Assembly: GCA_036554605.1 (NCBI GenBank)
Contig: DATBMY010000519.1
Coordinates: forward strand, 1-20,975
Reading direction: 5' to 3'
Source of the DNA: DATBMY01 sp036554605
Lineage (GTDB): Bacteria; Acidobacteriota; Blastocatellia; UBA7656
Length of the DNA stretch: 20,975 nt
Of the stretch, positions 6,800-14,078 are shown piece by piece. A program made the position numbers and the translations under genes. Position 1 is the first letter of the stretch, and every line of letters begins with the position of its first letter. Below the pieces are notes generated by a model. The model was not told the DNA's origin and did not search any database. It worked only from the letters and a program-made list of their open reading frames with translations.

Positions 6800-7327
6800 A
6801 TGAGAAAACTGTTTTTGATGTTGGCGCTGCCCCTGCTCATCCTTCAGGGATCCGCGCAGACGCGCAATTGTCTGCGCGTCATGTCGGTCGAGGAGTTGTC
6901 GCAGAGGGCGATTCTCATTGCGCGGGTAAAGGTGCATAAGACCGACGACGCGAAGTACCGCGGTATGTTCGCTCAGGTCGCAATTCTTCGCCCGCTCGAT
7001 GTGATCGAGGGCGACTTTACCCTGAAGGAGTTAAACGTCCTGGCGCGAAGCAACGTCCGGTGCGCCGAAGATAACTACATCAAGGCGCAGGAAATGCTCG
7101 TCTTCCTCGAGCCAGAAGACAGTCTATTCCACACACTGAATTATCAATACGGCCAGTTTCTGATAGTCGATGAGATAGTAAAAGGATGGCGCGACAAAGC
7201 CGGAAATCCGATTGATAAGCCCTATACGGAAGTGCGCCAGGAGATAGCAGGTTATGTAAAATCCGCGCATTCGCCGAAGACTGAGCCTCAGACAGTCCCG
7301 CAGCCGATCAAGCCCCCCGTACCTTAA
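6800..7327 (+). CDS. small secreted protein of unknown function
   Basis: The protein has 175 residues from the chosen ATG. It begins MRKLFLMLALPLLILQGSAQ, a clear signal peptide, followed by a domain with VEELSQRAILIARVKVHK, VIEGDFTLKELNVLA, EMLVFLE and YGQFLIVDEIV. This text resembles small exported proteins of the form 'VEELV..A.lIv.G.V ... vL.G ... G...LvFL', whose function I do not know. Two cysteines (mature N-terminus and RCAED) could form a disulphide. The tail after residue 155 is proline-rich (PQTVPQPIKPPVP). GGAGGAG at 6779-6785 lies 14 nt before this ATG, which is long; an upstream in-frame ATG at 6767 would bury the signal peptide. Its TAA overlaps the TAA of the convergent acyl-CoA synthetase. 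Confidence 0.65.
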   Translation: MRKLFLMLALPLLILQGSAQTRNCLRVMSVEELSQRAILIARVKVHKTDDAKYRGMFAQVAILRPLDVIEGDFTLKELNVLARSNVRCAEDNYIKAQEMLVFLEPEDSLFHTLNYQYGQFLIVDEIVKGWRDKAGNPIDKPYTEVRQEIAGYVKSAHSPKTEPQTVPQPIKPPVP

Positions 7328-9597
7328 ATCGCGCGCGTCGCGCTGGATAGAGCCGCTCTCCCGGCCCGGCTCAATTGCTCGGCACAGTATATATTGAATA
7401 TGCGAGCCGCCCTGTCGGCGGTTCTGAAGACCGGGATATTATTAGCTTCAAGCAGCCCCGCCATCGGATCATATATCGCGCCCGCGTCTATAACGGCGAC
7501 CCACGGCTTTTCGATCTCGTCCTTCAATCTCGCCATTCGCATAGCAACCGAATCCTCTCGCTGAATATCTTCTTTGTGCAAGGGGCCGGCGCTCATCGTA
7601 TTTAACGCGACGGTCAACGGCACACATCCTATGAGGCCCGCCTCTACCATCTCGTCATCCATTACGGCGCGTATGGCCTCTTCATAGCCCGCGTCATCAG
7701 TCATTGGCGTGAGGTCGAGCGGGTTGTGCGAATCGACGACCATCTCAATACGACATCGCTTGAATATCTCATCTATTCGCTCGCGTGTGCGGGCGCTGAA
7801 CTCGACGAGCTTGAAGCCGCCCAGGTTGTCCGCGATCGCCACGCATTCAAACCCCGCGTTAGAGACCGCGGCGAGCCGCAATCCCGCGACTCTCCTGTCG
7901 CCCAGAAGCGCGAAAGTTCTTGTGAGGTCTTCAAATTCTTCGAGGCTTTCAGCAACTATCACCCCGGCCGATCTTGCCAGCGCGCAAGCCACCCGGTAAT
8001 CGCCCGCTATCGAAGCCGTGTGACTGGAAGTCGCCTTCGCGCCCTCAAGGGTGCGCCCCGCGCGGTAGAATATGACTGTTCTGCCCGTCGAGGTTATCTC
8101 GCGCGCGGCCTTCAAGAAATTAGCGCCGTCCAGCGGCTTGAACCCTTCGACATAGACCGCGAAGACCGAAACATCGGGGTCGCCTTTTAGATAACACAAA
8201 TAATCGCTCACCGTGAGGTCCATCTGATTGCCCACGGTAATGGCATATCTGGGGTTGACGCTTGCAAGCTTGCTCATGCGGGAAATAGCGAACGCGCCGC
8301 TCTGCGATATTATGGCGACCGGCGCGACGCTCGTTTGCGGAACCGGCAGCTTCGGCTCAGGGATGAACATCGTATCGTAGCGGCCCGGCGCGGAGCGTAT
8401 CCCAAGACAGTTGCCGCCGTTTATAACGGGGCCGCGCCATTCTTCGCGTCTCGCTCGCGCGAGCATCGCGCGCATTGACGCGGCGAGCTTTCCACCGCCG
8501 CTTTTCTCTTCGAGCCCGCCCGCGGTGATAATGACGCTCTCGGCCGAGCGCCTTTCGAGTATCTCCTCCAGAACACCGGGGGTCTGCGCCGCGCTGACGC
8601 TCGCGATAAAGAGATCGACGCGTTCGGGCAGCGACCCTATGTCAGCGTAACAGCGGCAGCCCTCTATAAAATCACAGCCTTGCTTGACCACATGGATTCG
8701 CGAGCGGTCGAAGCCATCGCGTATCAGGTTGTTGATTATTATGTGACCGGGGTTGAGCTTTTCAGATACGCCGATGATTGCAACCGACCGGGGTTCGAGC
8801 AGGTTACGTATCTTCCAGAGAGGCCTTTCGTCAACCGCCGGGCTGACGCCAGTGCCGGGTTTTATCACCACATCGAGCGCGATGAGCTCATCGCCGCTCA
8901 CGACCACCGGGTTGATCTCGCATTCGCTTACAAGCGCCGGCATGAACTCAGCGGCAAAGAATCTGAGCTTGTCTATCAATTCAACTATATGTTCAAGCCC
9001 CAATCTGGGCGGCGATCCTCTTAGCGGCTCGGTGAGCAGGCTGACGACCGCCGCCTGCTTTAGCGCGCGCCCGGTAGATTCTTTATCTAGGAGCGTCGTT
9101 GAAAGGATCGCTACGTCCATCTCCGGGCGGAAGCTTGCCGCGATGAAGTTTGCGTATATTCCCCCCGCGCCGACGGTGATCACGGGCCCGAAATCCGTGG
9201 TCCAGCGCAGGTCCACAAGAAGCTCGTTTCCGAGCGACGGGCTGTAGGTGATGAACTGGTTTATCGTGAATCCCGTGACGCCGCGTCCCGAAAGCTTGCG
9301 CTGCATGGATTCGATAGCGGTCGCAATAGAGGCCGAGTCTTTATCGACCACCTCGATGCCGCCAACGTCGCTCTTGTGGAGTAATAGAGGCGAGACTGCC
9401 TTCACAACAACGCGGTCGCCGTAAAAGCGCGACAGGTCAGCACGGCTAGCCTCGTTCGCGCCTTCGACGAAGAGTCGAGAGGGCGTCTTTATGCCGAGGC
9501 CGTCAAGTATCTCGAAACCGTCGTTTTCCGGGACCGCCGTCAGACTTTCCGCGATCGCTTTCTCAAGAATGAATGTGACCTGTTCTTTATCGATCAT
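7324..9597 (-). CDS. ADP-forming acyl-CoA synthetase, fused beta-alpha order
   Basis: The protein has 757 residues. Residues about 20-245 form an ATP-grasp (beta-subunit) domain with VVKAVSPLLLHKSDVGG (64-80), GAGGIYANF (143-151) and SECEINPVVV. Residues about 258-745 form the alpha part: a CoA-binding Rossmann domain (AIIGVSEKLNPG, 273-284), ISQSGAF (430-436), and the flavodoxin-like ligase domain with the phospho-histidine site TSSHTAS (H526). The family converts acyl-CoA, ADP and Pi to an acid, CoA and ATP, or the reverse; the exact acyl group cannot be read here. Most fused homologues run alpha then beta, so this gene is permuted. GGAGG at 9605-9609 lies 7 nt from the ATG. A CRP-like box and a -10 lie upstream. 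Substrate unknown. Confidence 0.85.
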   Translation of the reverse strand: MIDKEQVTFILEKAIAESLTAVPENDGFEILDGLGIKTPSRLFVEGANEASRADLSRFYGDRVVVKAVSPLLLHKSDVGGIEVVDKDSASIATAIESMQRKLSGRGVTGFTINQFITYSPSLGNELLVDLRWTTDFGPVITVGAGGIYANFIAASFRPEMDVAILSTTLLDKESTGRALKQAAVVSLLTEPLRGSPPRLGLEHIVELIDKLRFFAAEFMPALVSECEINPVVVSGDELIALDVVIKPGTGVSPAVDERPLWKIRNLLEPRSVAIIGVSEKLNPGHIIINNLIRDGFDRSRIHVVKQGCDFIEGCRCYADIGSLPERVDLFIASVSAAQTPGVLEEILERRSAESVIITAGGLEEKSGGGKLAASMRAMLARARREEWRGPVINGGNCLGIRSAPGRYDTMFIPEPKLPVPQTSVAPVAIISQSGAFAISRMSKLASVNPRYAITVGNQMDLTVSDYLCYLKGDPDVSVFAVYVEGFKPLDGANFLKAAREITSTGRTVIFYRAGRTLEGAKATSSHTASIAGDYRVACALARSAGVIVAESLEEFEDLTRTFALLGDRRVAGLRLAAVSNAGFECVAIADNLGGFKLVEFSARTRERIDEIFKRCRIEMVVDSHNPLDLTPMTDDAGYEEAIRAVMDDEMVEAGLIGCVPLTVALNTMSAGPLHKEDIQREDSVAMRMARLKDEIEKPWVAVIDAGAIYDPMAGLLEANNIPVFRTADRAARIFNIYCAEQLSRAGRAALSSATRAI

Positions 9598-9623
9598 TGC
9601 GCCGCCTCCGCTGCTGTCTCGGT

Positions 9624-9629
9624 CTTATA
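9624..9629 (-). promoter_or_regulatory. -10 element of the acyl-CoA synthetase gene
   Basis: On the minus strand TATAAG (9629-9624) matches the -10 consensus at five of six positions. No recognisable -35 lies 16-18 bp upstream (GCCCAC), which fits a promoter that needs an activator. Transcription would begin near 9617, leaving about 20 nt before the ATG, with the Shine-Dalgarno at 9605-9609 inside it. Confidence 0.45.
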
Positions 9630-9666
9630 CTTTAGGTGGTTTTTTGGTGGGCGAGCGATGAGCGGG

Positions 9667-9684
9667 GTCACGCGGCCGCGTGAC
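9667..9684. promoter_or_regulatory. perfect 18-bp palindrome, likely operator
   Basis: GTCACGCGGCCGCGTGAC is a perfect 18-bp palindrome without a loop, so it is better suited to bind a dimeric protein than to form an RNA hairpin. It shares its right half-site GTGAC with the CRP-like box beside it. It lies between the M20 stop (9721) and the acyl-CoA synthetase start (9597). Confidence 0.5.
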
Positions 9685-9694
9685 AGCCGTCACA
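9679..9694 (-). promoter_or_regulatory. CRP/FNR-family-like box
   Basis: Read on the minus strand, TGTGA, six bases, then TCACG is nearly the CRP consensus TGTGA-N6-TCACA. Its centre (9686.5) is about 69-70 bp upstream of the start of transcription predicted from the TATAAG at 9624-9629, close to one of the helical positions used by class I CRP sites. That the organism has a CRP-type regulator with this specificity is not shown. Confidence 0.45.
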
Positions 9695-9720
9695 TCGAGG
9701 CGGTATGAGTAAGACCGGGT

Positions 9721-10956
9721 TTACCTTCTTATTCCGGCCAGCGCGACCGAGAGCAGCAGCAGACGCTTGAGGCCGAGCGTTCGCCCCACCGGCTCATACC
9801 ATTCCGTGAGGCTGTGGCAATTGCTTGAAATGCCGCCCACGCCTATCGTGATAGCCGGAATGCCCATCGAGATTGGGATGTTCGAATCCGTAGAGGAACA
9901 GTCGAGGCGCGGCTCGATGCCGAGAGCGCGAGAGCATTCGATGGCCGCCTGCACTATGGATGATTCAACGGGCGTCTCCCCGGACGGCCGGTCGCCCACC
10001 TGCTCGAACCTGTAGCCGAGCGTAGTCCCGCTCATTGCGCGCTGCGAATTCTCTTCGCGAGCGGCGACCTCTACAACTCGCATGAGGTAGGATTCCAATC
10101 GATCTATCTCGTCGTTTGCCACCGAGCGCAGGTCAACGATCATGCTGGCGGCCTGCGGTATCGCGTTGACCGAGCTGCCGCCTTCGATGATGCCTATATT
10201 GTAAGAGGTGCGCGGCGCAAGCGGCGCGGGGTATGCGGCGAACCGGGCGATGGCGCGGCCCAGCGCGTGTATAGGGTTCACTATTCCGAAATCGCCCCAC
10301 GAGTGGCCGCCCGGCCCGCTCATCGTCACCCTGTAGCGGCGCGAGCCGAGCGCGCGATGGGTTATGCGCTCAACTCCGGGGCCATCGAGCGAGATGAAAG
10401 CCTCGACGCCGGAGCCGAATTCTCCTTTAGTAAAAAGATGACGCACGCCGCGCAAGTTGCCTTCGCCTTCTTCACCGACCGTGGCGACGAAATATATCGT
10501 GCCTTCGGTTTTCACCGCGCCCGCGTCAAGCGCAAGAGCGATTGCGGGCAGCGTCACCACGCCCACGGTATTATCGCTAATGCCGGGCGAATAGAGCCGG
10601 CTGCCTTCGCACCTTACGGTTACGTCAGTTCCTTCGGGAAAGACCGTGTCGAGATGGGCTGAAACGACCACGCGCGGCCGGTCGCGGCGTCCCGGGCGCT
10701 CAGCGATCACGTTGCCTTCTTCGTCAGTGTGAACGCGCTCCAGCCCTATCTCTTCAAACCTGCGCGCGATGTAGCGCGCCCGCTCGTCTTCTTTGAACGG
10801 CGGCGCGGGAATCTCGCAGACCCTTATCAATTCCCGATTGATCTCATCGTATGCCTTTTCGATAAAATCGAAGGCTCGCCTTATTTCAGGCGAATGGAGC
10901 AAATCTTTCGATTGCGGGTTGGTGATCGGGTATTGCGAATTAATGCTTTGTTGCAT
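9721..10956 (-). CDS. M20-family zinc metallopeptidase
   Basis: The protein has 411 residues and all M20 metal and catalytic positions: H101 and D103 in AHLDTVFPE, D128 in GISDNT, E162-E163 in GEEGEG, D191 in SLDGPG, and H381 in SSNCHSLTEW. The lid/dimerisation domain spans about 200-310 (GGHSW, NAIPQ, DLRS). M20 members are amino-, di-, tri- or carboxypeptidases or deacylases; the layout here is nearest PepT-like or generic M20 peptidases, and the substrate is unknown. Its ATG directly follows the TGA of the upstream acyltransferase gene with no gap, so translation is probably coupled. The first 18 residues (QQSINSQYPITNPQSK) look like translated intergenic repeat; a TTG at codon 19 would be an alternative start. 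It lacks a signal peptide and is probably cytoplasmic. Confidence 0.85.
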   Translation of the reverse strand: MQQSINSQYPITNPQSKDLLHSPEIRRAFDFIEKAYDEINRELIRVCEIPAPPFKEDERARYIARRFEEIGLERVHTDEEGNVIAERPGRRDRPRVVVSAHLDTVFPEGTDVTVRCEGSRLYSPGISDNTVGVVTLPAIALALDAGAVKTEGTIYFVATVGEEGEGNLRGVRHLFTKGEFGSGVEAFISLDGPGVERITHRALGSRRYRVTMSGPGGHSWGDFGIVNPIHALGRAIARFAAYPAPLAPRTSYNIGIIEGGSSVNAIPQAASMIVDLRSVANDEIDRLESYLMRVVEVAAREENSQRAMSGTTLGYRFEQVGDRPSGETPVESSIVQAAIECSRALGIEPRLDCSSTDSNIPISMGIPAITIGVGGISSNCHSLTEWYEPVGRTLGLKRLLLLSVALAGIRR

Positions 10957-12174
10957 TCAGCAGCATTCCATTATCTCGGCGTCCGTCAGCAGCGTGGGGC
11001 TCTGCTTGGCCCGGTTGAATATCTTCTCGACACGATCCTCGGTAGGTTCTATGCCGTGCCGTTCCAGCCAGAATATGACGTTCGATTTGCCGCTCATCGG
11101 CCCGATCTCGATCAACTGCTGGCGGTTGATCAGCCTGGCGGGGACGCCCGAATAAACCATGTCGGCAAGCCAGTCATCACCCTTGCGAAATGCCTTTATA
11201 ACTGCCGCGGCGTGAACGCCGGTGGCCGTGCGAAAAGCATCGCGTCCCACCACCGGGTAGCTCACCGGTATGGGCACGCCCGTTGCTTCGCTCACCGCTT
11301 CGCAGTAGCGCGTCAGATTCGTCAGGTCTTGATCGATGTAGCCCATCAGCTTCAGGTTGACGAGCAACTGGTCCATAGGCGTATTGCCCACGCGCTCGCC
11401 TATTCCCAGGGCCGTGCCGTGCAGCCGGTCCGCGCCCGCCTCATAAGCGGCTATGGCGTTGATGACGCCGAGGCCGCGGTCTTGATGGCCGTGCCAGTCT
11501 ATCTTTACATCGTAGTCGAGCTCCATTCCCTGTATGACCGCTTTGATATAGCTTACGAGCGCTCGCACGCCGTCAGGGGTTGCGTGCCCCACGGTGTCGC
11601 ACACGCAGACTCGCTTAGCTCCCGCCTCTATCGCCGTGCGATAGAGCGAGCGTATTGTCTGCGGGTGCGCCCGCGTGGTGTCCTCCGTCACGAACATGGT
11701 CGGCAAGCCTTCGGAGGCCGCGAACTTGATAGCCTCTTCCGTGGCGGTGAGCATCATCTCAAGCGACCATCCTTCGGCGTACTGGCGGATGGGGCTCGAC
11801 CCGATGAACATACAAGCCTCGATCGGGATCCCGACTTTCTGCGAGATCTCTACGATTGGTACGATGTCGGCGATAACGGTGCGAGCCGCGCAGTTGGGCT
11901 GGATGTCGAGCTTGCAATCAGCGATCTCTTTAGCGAGCCGTGTGACGTCGGCTACGGCGCGCGGGCCCGCGCCCGGCAGCCCTATATCGGCAGAATCTAT
12001 CCCGAGCGAGTCCATAAGGTGAAGAATCTCTATCTTCTTTTCGACCGGCGGGTCGATTACAGAAGGCGACTGCAGACCGTCCCGCAGGCTCTCGTCATCG
12101 AACTCGATTGGGCGCAATGCGGCCTCTTCGCGGCCGACACTATTCCAATCGTAAATCAGCTCATCTTTATTCAT
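10957..12174 (-). CDS. DRE-TIM acyltransferase (isopropylmalate/homocitrate synthase superfamily)
   Basis: The protein has 405 residues. Its TIM barrel carries FDDESLRDGLQSP (25-37), where the family usually has D-x-T-L-R-D-G-x-Q; QPNCAARTV (92-100), CDTVGHATP (192-200), the metal-binding HGH (228-230), and GTALGIGERVGNTP (253-266). A short post-barrel region with GPMSGKSNVIFWL (358-370) resembles the homocitrate-synthase communication domain. The long LeuA regulatory dimer domain is absent. Relatives condense acetyl-CoA with a 2-oxoacid to make 2-isopropylmalate, homocitrate or citramalate, or are lyases; the 2-oxoacid used here cannot be told. AAGGGA at 12185-12190 lies 10 nt from the ATG. 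It leads an operon with the abutting M20 peptidase, so it may not be the leucine-pathway enzyme. Confidence 0.8.
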   Translation of the reverse strand: MNKDELIYDWNSVGREEAALRPIEFDDESLRDGLQSPSVIDPPVEKKIEILHLMDSLGIDSADIGLPGAGPRAVADVTRLAKEIADCKLDIQPNCAARTVIADIVPIVEISQKVGIPIEACMFIGSSPIRQYAEGWSLEMMLTATEEAIKFAASEGLPTMFVTEDTTRAHPQTIRSLYRTAIEAGAKRVCVCDTVGHATPDGVRALVSYIKAVIQGMELDYDVKIDWHGHQDRGLGVINAIAAYEAGADRLHGTALGIGERVGNTPMDQLLVNLKLMGYIDQDLTNLTRYCEAVSEATGVPIPVSYPVVGRDAFRTATGVHAAAVIKAFRKGDDWLADMVYSGVPARLINRQQLIEIGPMSGKSNVIFWLERHGIEPTEDRVEKIFNRAKQSPTLLTDAEIMECC

Positions 12175-12194
12175 GGCGATTGTTTCCCTTATGG

Positions 12195-12224
12195 ATTAGA
12201 GCAAACCCGCAATCCGGGCGTCAA
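12195..12224 (-). promoter_or_regulatory. candidate promoter of the acyltransferase-M20 operon
   Basis: On the minus strand TTGACG (12224-12219) and TCTAAT (12200-12195) match the consensus at five of six positions each, with an 18-bp spacer. The predicted start near 12188 would fall in the Shine-Dalgarno AAGGGA (12190-12185), leaving a very short leader, so the true promoter may lie a little upstream. Confidence 0.35.
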
Positions 12225-12229
12225 GCGAT

Positions 12230-12333
12230 CAGTGGTCAGCGCTTCTTGCAATTCCAATATGCTATTTCATATTTCAAATACAATTCCACAGACCGCCAAC
12301 GTCTGACCCCTGACCTCTGACCCCTGACCACTG
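12230..12333. repeat. intergenic repeat module bounded by a 10-bp inverted repeat
   Basis: CAGTGGTCAG (12230-12239) and CTGACCACTG (12324-12333) are perfect inverted repeats. Between them is an AT-rich tract with repeated TTTCA/ATTCCA words, then a perfect tandem duplication of the 14-mer TCTGACCCCTGACC (12302-12315 and 12316-12329). This looks like the dispersed CTGACCCC-type non-coding repeats found in many large bacterial genomes; copy number elsewhere cannot be judged from one window. Confidence 0.6.
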
Positions 12334-12338
12334 CTTTA

Positions 12339-12347
12339 TGCTACTAT
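12339..12347 (+). promoter_or_regulatory. weak extended -10 for the glycosyltransferase gene
   Basis: TGC precedes TACTAT at 12342-12347, an extended -10-like element just downstream of the repeat module. No good -35 is placed correctly; CTGACC-like words inside the 14-mers lie 19-20 bp away. The leader would be about 18 nt. Confidence 0.3.
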
Positions 12348-12371
12348 TCACGCTTCTGTTCGGAGGCGTCT

Positions 12372-14066
12372 GTGCGGGCAGAGACCGAGAAGCAAAACCT
12401 TTTACCGGACGGCATAGAGAGTCGATACGGGGCAATTACCGCGGGGCAGGTAGCCTGGGCGTTTGTGGGCCTGTTTGTATTGAACTTGCTGCTCAGGCTC
12501 TTTTACCTGCGCTTTGATTTCCTCACCGGCGATGAGGGCGTTCGCGCGCTCACGGCAGCCCGTATGCTCGACGGCGCGCGGCTATACGCGGATGTCGTCA
12601 CCGATAAGCCGCCCGGCACGACGCTCTTTTACGCCGCCGTATTCGCGACTCTTGGCCAGAGCATGAAAGCCGTGCACGTCCTTGCGGCGCTCTGGCACTT
12701 CGGCACGTCGATTATCATATACCTGCTCTCAGCGCGCCTTTACGGCCGCCGGATTGCCATCTACGCCGCGCTCTTATTTATATACTTCAGCGCGAACTAC
12801 CACACCCATGACATGATAGCCGCCAACACTGAGCTGTTGATGGCGATGCCCTACACGGCTTCCGTCTATCTATACATCAAGACCCGGCGCGCCGGTCGCG
12901 ATGAGCAATCTGTTGATAGCGCGCTTGTGCTCGTGGCCGCCGGGCTTATGACGGGCGTGGCCACCATGTTCAAACAGGTTGGCGCGCTCAATCTTGCTTT
13001 CTTCTTTCTTCTGGAATCAATCCCTGTTTTCAAAAACCGCGCGAGCGCAATCGCTATAAAGCGTGCGCTCGCGCGGCTCGCCTGGATAGTCGTTGGATTC
13101 GCATCTGTGCTGGCGGTGCTCGTTGCGTGGCTTGCATACACGGACGCGCTCGCCGGTTTCTGGCGCAACACGTTCGAGTTAAACGTCTATTACATCAACT
13201 CTGTGCCATGGAATCAGGCCATAGAGTTCATGCTCGGCCGAGGAATCTCTTACGTACTCTTCAACGCGGCGCTTTGGGCGCTTGCCTTATGGGCGGCGGC
13301 GAAAGCCGTAATAGAGTTGAGAAAGCCCGGCGCGGGCTCGCAAGCCGATAATCGCGCGGGCGCGACTATATTGCTCTGGGCCGTAGTCTCGCTGTTTGCG
13401 GTGACGGCGGGCCGTCGCTTCTACGGCCATTACTTTCTTCAAGTCGTGCCTGCGCTCTCCATTCTTGCCGCGCGCGGCCTTCAGCACCTAAAAGAGATGC
13501 TTTGCGCGCCGTCAAAAGCGCGCCTCGCTCGGGTCATCGCGGGGCTGTTAGGGCTTTCGGTCGCGGTCGCTTTAGTCAGATTTCATCATCGCACTGCTGT
13601 GCTCGCTCTTGAGTCTCTAACCGGAAGGCGAACCGGTATAAGCGAGACGTGGGCCCTGACCCTGCGGCAGAAGGAGGCGGAGGCCATATCAAACATCGTG
13701 CTGGGCGAGATAGATCGCGGCGAGCCGCTCTACATCTGGGGCTATGCGCAGGATGTTTACTGGCAGACGCTCTGCCGGCCAGCGGCGCGCTATCTGACGC
13801 CATACTACATCGACGGTCGCTTTCCGGATGCCGAATCGAGGCCAGCGGCGGATGATGACCCGTTCTGGCGCGAAGCGCGCGCGGCGCTCATCGATGATCT
13901 CGGACGCGAGCGGCCGCGAATAATACTGGACGTGCGCGCAAACATTCACCGCCTGCCCTATAGGGAAATCGTCGAGTTCGTCGAAGAGAATTACAGCGCG
14001 GGCGAAAGCATTGGCCCGGACGCGGCCCGCCCCTTAAGAATCTGGCGGCTCAAAGCGGGTCGTTAA
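12372..14066 (+). CDS. GT39/ArnT-like polytopic membrane glycosyltransferase
   Basis: The protein has 564 residues and about ten hydrophobic spans between residues 25 and 410, then a soluble C-terminal domain. After the first span come FLTGDEGVRALTAARML, with the acidic pair D54-E55 typical of the first periplasmic loop of GT-C enzymes, and TDKPPGTTLFY (77-87), the conserved KPPG-type motif of the PMT/ArnT/GT39 group. Such enzymes move a sugar from a polyprenyl-phosphate carrier to lipid A, protein or another acceptor outside the inner membrane; the acceptor here is unknown. The start codon is GTG, set by GGAGG at 12362-12366, five nt away. It stands alone, convergent with the esterase gene, whose stop is 12 bp downstream. 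High confidence for the fold, low for the substrate. Confidence 0.8.
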   Translation: MRAETEKQNLLPDGIESRYGAITAGQVAWAFVGLFVLNLLLRLFYLRFDFLTGDEGVRALTAARMLDGARLYADVVTDKPPGTTLFYAAVFATLGQSMKAVHVLAALWHFGTSIIIYLLSARLYGRRIAIYAALLFIYFSANYHTHDMIAANTELLMAMPYTASVYLYIKTRRAGRDEQSVDSALVLVAAGLMTGVATMFKQVGALNLAFFFLLESIPVFKNRASAIAIKRALARLAWIVVGFASVLAVLVAWLAYTDALAGFWRNTFELNVYYINSVPWNQAIEFMLGRGISYVLFNAALWALALWAAAKAVIELRKPGAGSQADNRAGATILLWAVVSLFAVTAGRRFYGHYFLQVVPALSILAARGLQHLKEMLCAPSKARLARVIAGLLGLSVAVALVRFHHRTAVLALESLTGRRTGISETWALTLRQKEAEAISNIVLGEIDRGEPLYIWGYAQDVYWQTLCRPAARYLTPYYIDGRFPDAESRPAADDDPFWREARAALIDDLGRERPRIILDVRANIHRLPYREIVEFVEENYSAGESIGPDAARPLRIWRLKAGR

Positions 14067-14078
14067 AGCCAGCAGCTT

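Noticed and set aside
10729..12306. A rightward open frame of 525 codons
   Set aside because: It lies antisense to the DRE-TIM acyltransferase gene and the start of the M20 gene, which have strong family motifs. The translation is rich in R, H and A, with no domain, signal peptide or Shine-Dalgarno; it is a codon-bias shadow.
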